In this document: in pieces, positions 61,214 to 64,000 of the stretch
Layout of the letters: every line of letters begins with the position of its first letter
Numbering within the stretch: position 1 is the first letter of the stretch
Origin: Providencia huaxiensis
GTDB taxonomy: Bacteria; Pseudomonadota; Gammaproteobacteria; Enterobacterales; Enterobacteriaceae
Length of the DNA stretch: 64,000 nucleotides
Direction: 5' to 3'
Assembly: GCF_002843235.3 (NCBI RefSeq)
Contig: NZ_CP031123.2
Coordinates: 1-64,000 of the forward strand
Notes under the pieces: model-generated
What the model saw: the letters and a program-made list of their open reading frames with translations, nothing else
Told to the model about the DNA's origin: nothing
The model's database searches: none
Program-made: the position numbers and the translations under genes

Positions 61214-62449
61214 ATGGCTGAATTTGACTATCTCAAAAACGCAATCAAACGAGCAGGGTATACGCTCCAGCAAGTTGCGGATGCGACAGATATGACCAAA
61301 GGCTATCTCAGCCAGTTAATTAACGACAAAATTAAGAGCCCCAGCGCACAAAAAATAGCGGCTTTGCATCGTTTTTTAGGCCTTGAATATCCAAATCAGC
61401 AAAAAACGATCGGTGTGGTGTTTGGCAAATTTTATCCATTGCATACTGGGCATATTTATTTGATTCAGCGAGCATGCAGCCAAGTGGATGAACTTCACGT
61501 CATTCTCTGCCATGATGAACCTCGCGATAAAGACTTGTTTGTTAACAGTTCTATGTCTCAACAACCCACTGTGAGCGACCGTTTACGGTGGTTATTACAA
61601 ACCTTTAAATATCAAAAAAATATTCATATTCACTCGTTTGATGAAAACGGCATAGAGCCCTATCCACATGGTTGGGAAGTGTGGAGTGACGGAATGAAAG
61701 GCTTTTTGAAAAAGCATAATATCAATCCGAGTTTTATCTATTCAGGGGAAGCGAATGACGCTCCGCGCTATAAAAAATACTTAGGTATCGAAACCATTTT
61801 GATTGACCCTGAGCGCACGTTTATGAATATCAGTGGTAACCAAATTCGCCAAGCGCCATTTCGTTATTGGGAATATATTCCAACTGAAGTGAAACCCTTC
61901 TTTGTGCGTAAAGTGGCGATTTTAGGCGGTGAATCGAGTGGTAAATCGACGCTAGTCAATAAGTTAGCCAATATTTTCAATACATCCAGTGCGTGGGAAT
62001 ATGGCCGTGACTACGTATTTAGCCACCTTGGTGGTGATGAGATGGCATTGCAATATTCTGATTACGACAAAATTGCTTTAGGGCATGCCCAGTATATTGA
62101 TTTTGCAGTAAAATATGCCAATAAAGTGGCATTTATTGATACCGACTTTGTCACGACCCAAGCCTTCTGTTTGCGCTATGAAGGTAAAGAACACCCATTT
62201 GTTCAGGCACTGATTGATGAGTACCGATTCGATTTGGTGATAGTTTTGGAAAACAACACCCCTTGGGTGGCTGATGGGTTACGCAGTTTAGGAAGTGATA
62301 AAGACAGGAAAGCTTTCCAAAACTTACTTATTGAAATGCTTAAGAAAAATAATATTGAGTTTGTCCGTGTAGAATCTTCTGATTACGATACGCGCTTCTT
62401 AGAGTGTGTCACCCTCGTTCAGCAGCTATTGATGTTGGATGACTTATAA
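61214..62449 (+). CDS. nadR: NadR: NAD regulator, NMN adenylyltransferase and ribosylnicotinamide kinase
   Basis: A 411-residue trifunctional protein. Residues 1-60 are an HTH (YTLQQVADATDMTKGYLSQLI). The adenylyltransferase domain begins GKFYPLHTGH (71-80) and includes ISGNQIR. The kinase domain has Walker A GGESSGKST (~237-245). It represses NAD synthesis genes and recycles nicotinamide riboside. It is 28 bp after radA with AAAGGA ahead of the ATG. Confidence 0.96.
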   Translation: MAEFDYLKNAIKRAGYTLQQVADATDMTKGYLSQLINDKIKSPSAQKIAALHRFLGLEYPNQQKTIGVVFGKFYPLHTGHIYLIQRACSQVDELHVILCHDEPRDKDLFVNSSMSQQPTVSDRLRWLLQTFKYQKNIHIHSFDENGIEPYPHGWEVWSDGMKGFLKKHNINPSFIYSGEANDAPRYKKYLGIETILIDPERTFMNISGNQIRQAPFRYWEYIPTEVKPFFVRKVAILGGESSGKSTLVNKLANIFNTSSAWEYGRDYVFSHLGGDEMALQYSDYDKIALGHAQYIDFAVKYANKVAFIDTDFVTTQAFCLRYEGKEHPFVQALIDEYRFDLVIVLENNTPWVADGLRSLGSDKDRKAFQNLLIEMLKKNNIEFVRVESSDYDTRFLECVTLVQQLLMLDDL

Positions 62450-62462
62450 AGCCTCACAATAA

Positions 62463-62489
62463 AAAACGGCATCGAATGATGCCGTTTTG
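62463..62489. terminator. Terminator after nadR
   Basis: ACGGCATC-GAAT-GATGCCGT (62466-62485), preceded by a run of A and followed by TTTGATT. Probably active in both directions. Confidence 0.88.
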
Positions 62490-62515
62490 ATTCTATCTAT
62501 ATGATATCGATCCCT

Positions 62516-62631
62516 TAAATAATTTGAATTATAGGTAGGCGGCAAGAGAGTGAGTCCCTAGGAGCATACACCAGTATGTGACTAGGGCTCACGAAAGCAG
62601 CCAACACCGCTATAATTCTAAATTATGACAG
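62516..62631 (-). repeat. ERIC-like intergenic repeat, copy 4
   Basis: About 116 bp. Its centre GTGAGTCCCTAGGAGCATAC and following AGTATGTGACTAGGGCTCAC closely match the known ERIC consensus core. It lies between convergent nadR and ettA. Confidence 0.85.
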
Positions 62632-62634
62632 GGA

Positions 62635-64000
62635 TTATTTGGTCATACGCTTATACTTCATCCGGTGCGGTTGAAGTGCTTCCGCACCTAACGTCCGTTT
62701 TTTGTAATCTTCATATTCAGAGAAGTTACCTTCGAAGAACGTAATATTACCTTCGTCTTGGTAATCAATGATATGAGTTGCAATACGGTCAAGGAACCAA
62801 CGGTCATGGGAAATAACCATAGCACAGCCCGGGAACTCTAACAGGGCGTTTTCCAACGCACGTAAAGTTTCAACGTCGAGGTCGTTGGTTGGTTCATCGA
62901 GTAACAGGACGTTACCGCCCACTTGCAGTAGTTTGGCTAAGTGTAAACGGCCGCGTTCACCACCAGATAACTCACCAACACGTTTACCTTGGTCTACGCC
63001 TTTAAAGTTAAAGCGACCGACGTAAGCGCGGCTTGGAATTTCAAAGTTACCAATACGCATGATGTCTTGGCCGTTGGAAATTTCTTCCCAGACAGTTTTG
63101 CTGTCGTCCATCGCATCACGGAACTGGTCAACAGAGGCAATTTTCACGGTATCGCCTAATGTGATGGAGCCAGAGTCCGGTTGCTCTTGGCCTGAAATCA
63201 TACGGAACAGGGTGGATTTACCCGCACCGTTAGGGCCGATGATCCCGACAATCGCCCCTTTAGGGATTGAGAAATTCAGGTTATCAATCAGAACGCGGTC
63301 ACCATAAGATTTACTTAGGTTTTCAACCTCGATAACTTTATCCCCTAAACGCGGTCCAGGTGGAATAAAGAGTTCGCTGGTTTCATTACGTTTTTGATAT
63401 TCCACGCTATTAAGCTCTTCAAAACGAGCAAGACGCGCTTTACCTTTAGCCTGACGGCCTTTTGGATTTTGGCGGATCCACTCAAGCTCTTTCTCGATAG
63501 ATTTACGACGAGCGGCTTCTGTAGAGGCTTCTTGCGCCAGACGTTCATCTTTTTGCTCAAGCCAAGAAGAGTAGTTGCCTTCCCAAGGAATACCTTCACC
63601 ACGGTCAAGTTCGAGGATCCAACCCGCGACGTTATCTAAGAAGTAACGGTCATGCGTGATAGCCACAACAGTCCCTTCGTAGTCGTGTAAGAAACGCTCT
63701 AACCAAGCAACAGACTCGGCATCCAAGTGGTTGGTTGGCTCATCGAGCAGTAACATGTCTGGTTTTTCTAATAGCAGACGGCAAATTGCCACACGGCGGC
63801 GTTCACCCCCTGAAAGGTTCTCGATTTTGGCATCCCAAGCTGGCAGGCGTAGGGCATCTGCTGCACGCTCCAGTTGGTTATCAAGGTTATGGCCATCTTG
63901 CGCGGAAATAATCGCTTCTAACTCGCCTTGCTCTTTTGCGAGTTTATCAAAGTCTGCACCTTCTTCCGCGTAAGCCGCATAAACTTCGTCTAAGCGCGTT
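62635..64000 (-). CDS. ettA: EttA energy-dependent translational throttle (ABC-F), 3' part
   Basis: The C-terminal ~455 residues of an ABC-F ATPase; the 5' end lies beyond the window. The first domain ends with LSGGERRRVAICRLLLEKPDM and LLLDEPTNHLD. The linker follows (RAQ-type helical segment around KELEWIRQNPKGRQAKGKA). The second domain has Walker A GPNGAGKST, signature LSGGERGR and LLLDEPTNDLD, then ISHDRWFLDRI. EttA gates the first elongation step on ribosomes according to ATP level. The position beside nadR is syntenic with E. coli. Confidence 0.96.
   Translation of the reverse strand, partial: TRLDEVYAAYAEEGADFDKLAKEQGELEAIISAQDGHNLDNQLERAADALRLPAWDAKIENLSGGERRRVAICRLLLEKPDMLLLDEPTNHLDAESVAWLERFLHDYEGTVVAITHDRYFLDNVAGWILELDRGEGIPWEGNYSSWLEQKDERLAQEASTEAARRKSIEKELEWIRQNPKGRQAKGKARLARFEELNSVEYQKRNETSELFIPPGPRLGDKVIEVENLSKSYGDRVLIDNLNFSIPKGAIVGIIGPNGAGKSTLFRMISGQEQPDSGSITLGDTVKIASVDQFRDAMDDSKTVWEEISNGQDIMRIGNFEIPSRAYVGRFNFKGVDQGKRVGELSGGERGRLHLAKLLQVGGNVLLLDEPTNDLDVETLRALENALLEFPGCAMVISHDRWFLDRIATHIIDYQDEGNITFFEGNFSEYEDYKKRTLGAEALQPHRMKYKRMTK

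Overview
The window joins two unrelated DNAs. Bases 1 to about 34250 are the right-hand part of an SXT/R391-family integrative and conjugative element (ICE). The remainder is enterobacterial chromosome, and the junction lies inside the 5' end of prfC, the classical SXT/R391 attachment site. The chromosomal gene order (prfC, BON lipoprotein, yjjU, yjjV, nucleoside transporter, deoCABD, then ytjB, serB, radA, nadR, ettA), the AT-rich coding style and four ERIC-type repeats point to Morganellaceae, most likely Providencia. The species call is inference from synteny and style.

ICE, left to right. (a) 1-2264: GC-rich class 1 integron debris: the end of sul1, orf5, a 123-bp Tn402 IRt fragment and a complete IS6100. 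(b) 2265-2541: a remnant of a SprT-like metalloprotease gene cut at both ends by insertion sequences. (c) 2542-5902: an ISPpu12-like ISL3 element carrying lspA, a cation-efflux gene and a MerR-type regulator, with a transposase frameshifted by an apparent 11-bp deletion. (d) 6045-18067: the SXT/R391 DNA-processing module: DUF1845 protein, SSB, Bet annealase, YqaJ exonuclease, CobS-like AAA+ ATPase, WGR protein, DUF3150 protein, CobT-like metallopeptidase/VWA protein, RadC and a primase. (e) 18068-20086: a variable-hotspot cargo of two unrecognised genes, one soluble and one with four membrane segments. (f) 20087-25995: traF, traH, traG. (g) 26053-29448: a merRTPCA mercury operon in which merR is co-oriented, inserted between traG and eex. 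(h) 29489-33926: eex and the setC-setD control operon read leftward, with the SetR repressor gene and its operators.

The most striking feature I found is in (d). Nine separate intergenic leaders share one architecture: an upstream hairpin followed by a second hairpin whose 3' arm contains the Shine-Dalgarno sequence of the next gene. In most copies part of the first hairpin can also pair with the anti-Shine-Dalgarno arm, which suggests a two-state translational switch. In addition, three proteins of this module (exonuclease, WGR, DUF3150) end in the same aromatic tail, (F/Y)YF.

Chromosome. RF3 has ICE-encoded N-terminal codons. The nucleoside transporter and deoCABD form a CRP-linked deoxynucleoside catabolic cluster. 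A degenerate-looking ccdAB pair, a GNAT acetyltransferase and an AT-rich lysine-rich orphan follow. A protein-piracy style iron system then occupies 47577-57492: PqqL protease, YddA exporter, a receptor with a signalling domain, FecR- and FecI-like regulators and a divergent TonB-like protein, with two Fur-box-like sites. ytjB, serB, radA, nadR and the 3' part of ettA close the window.
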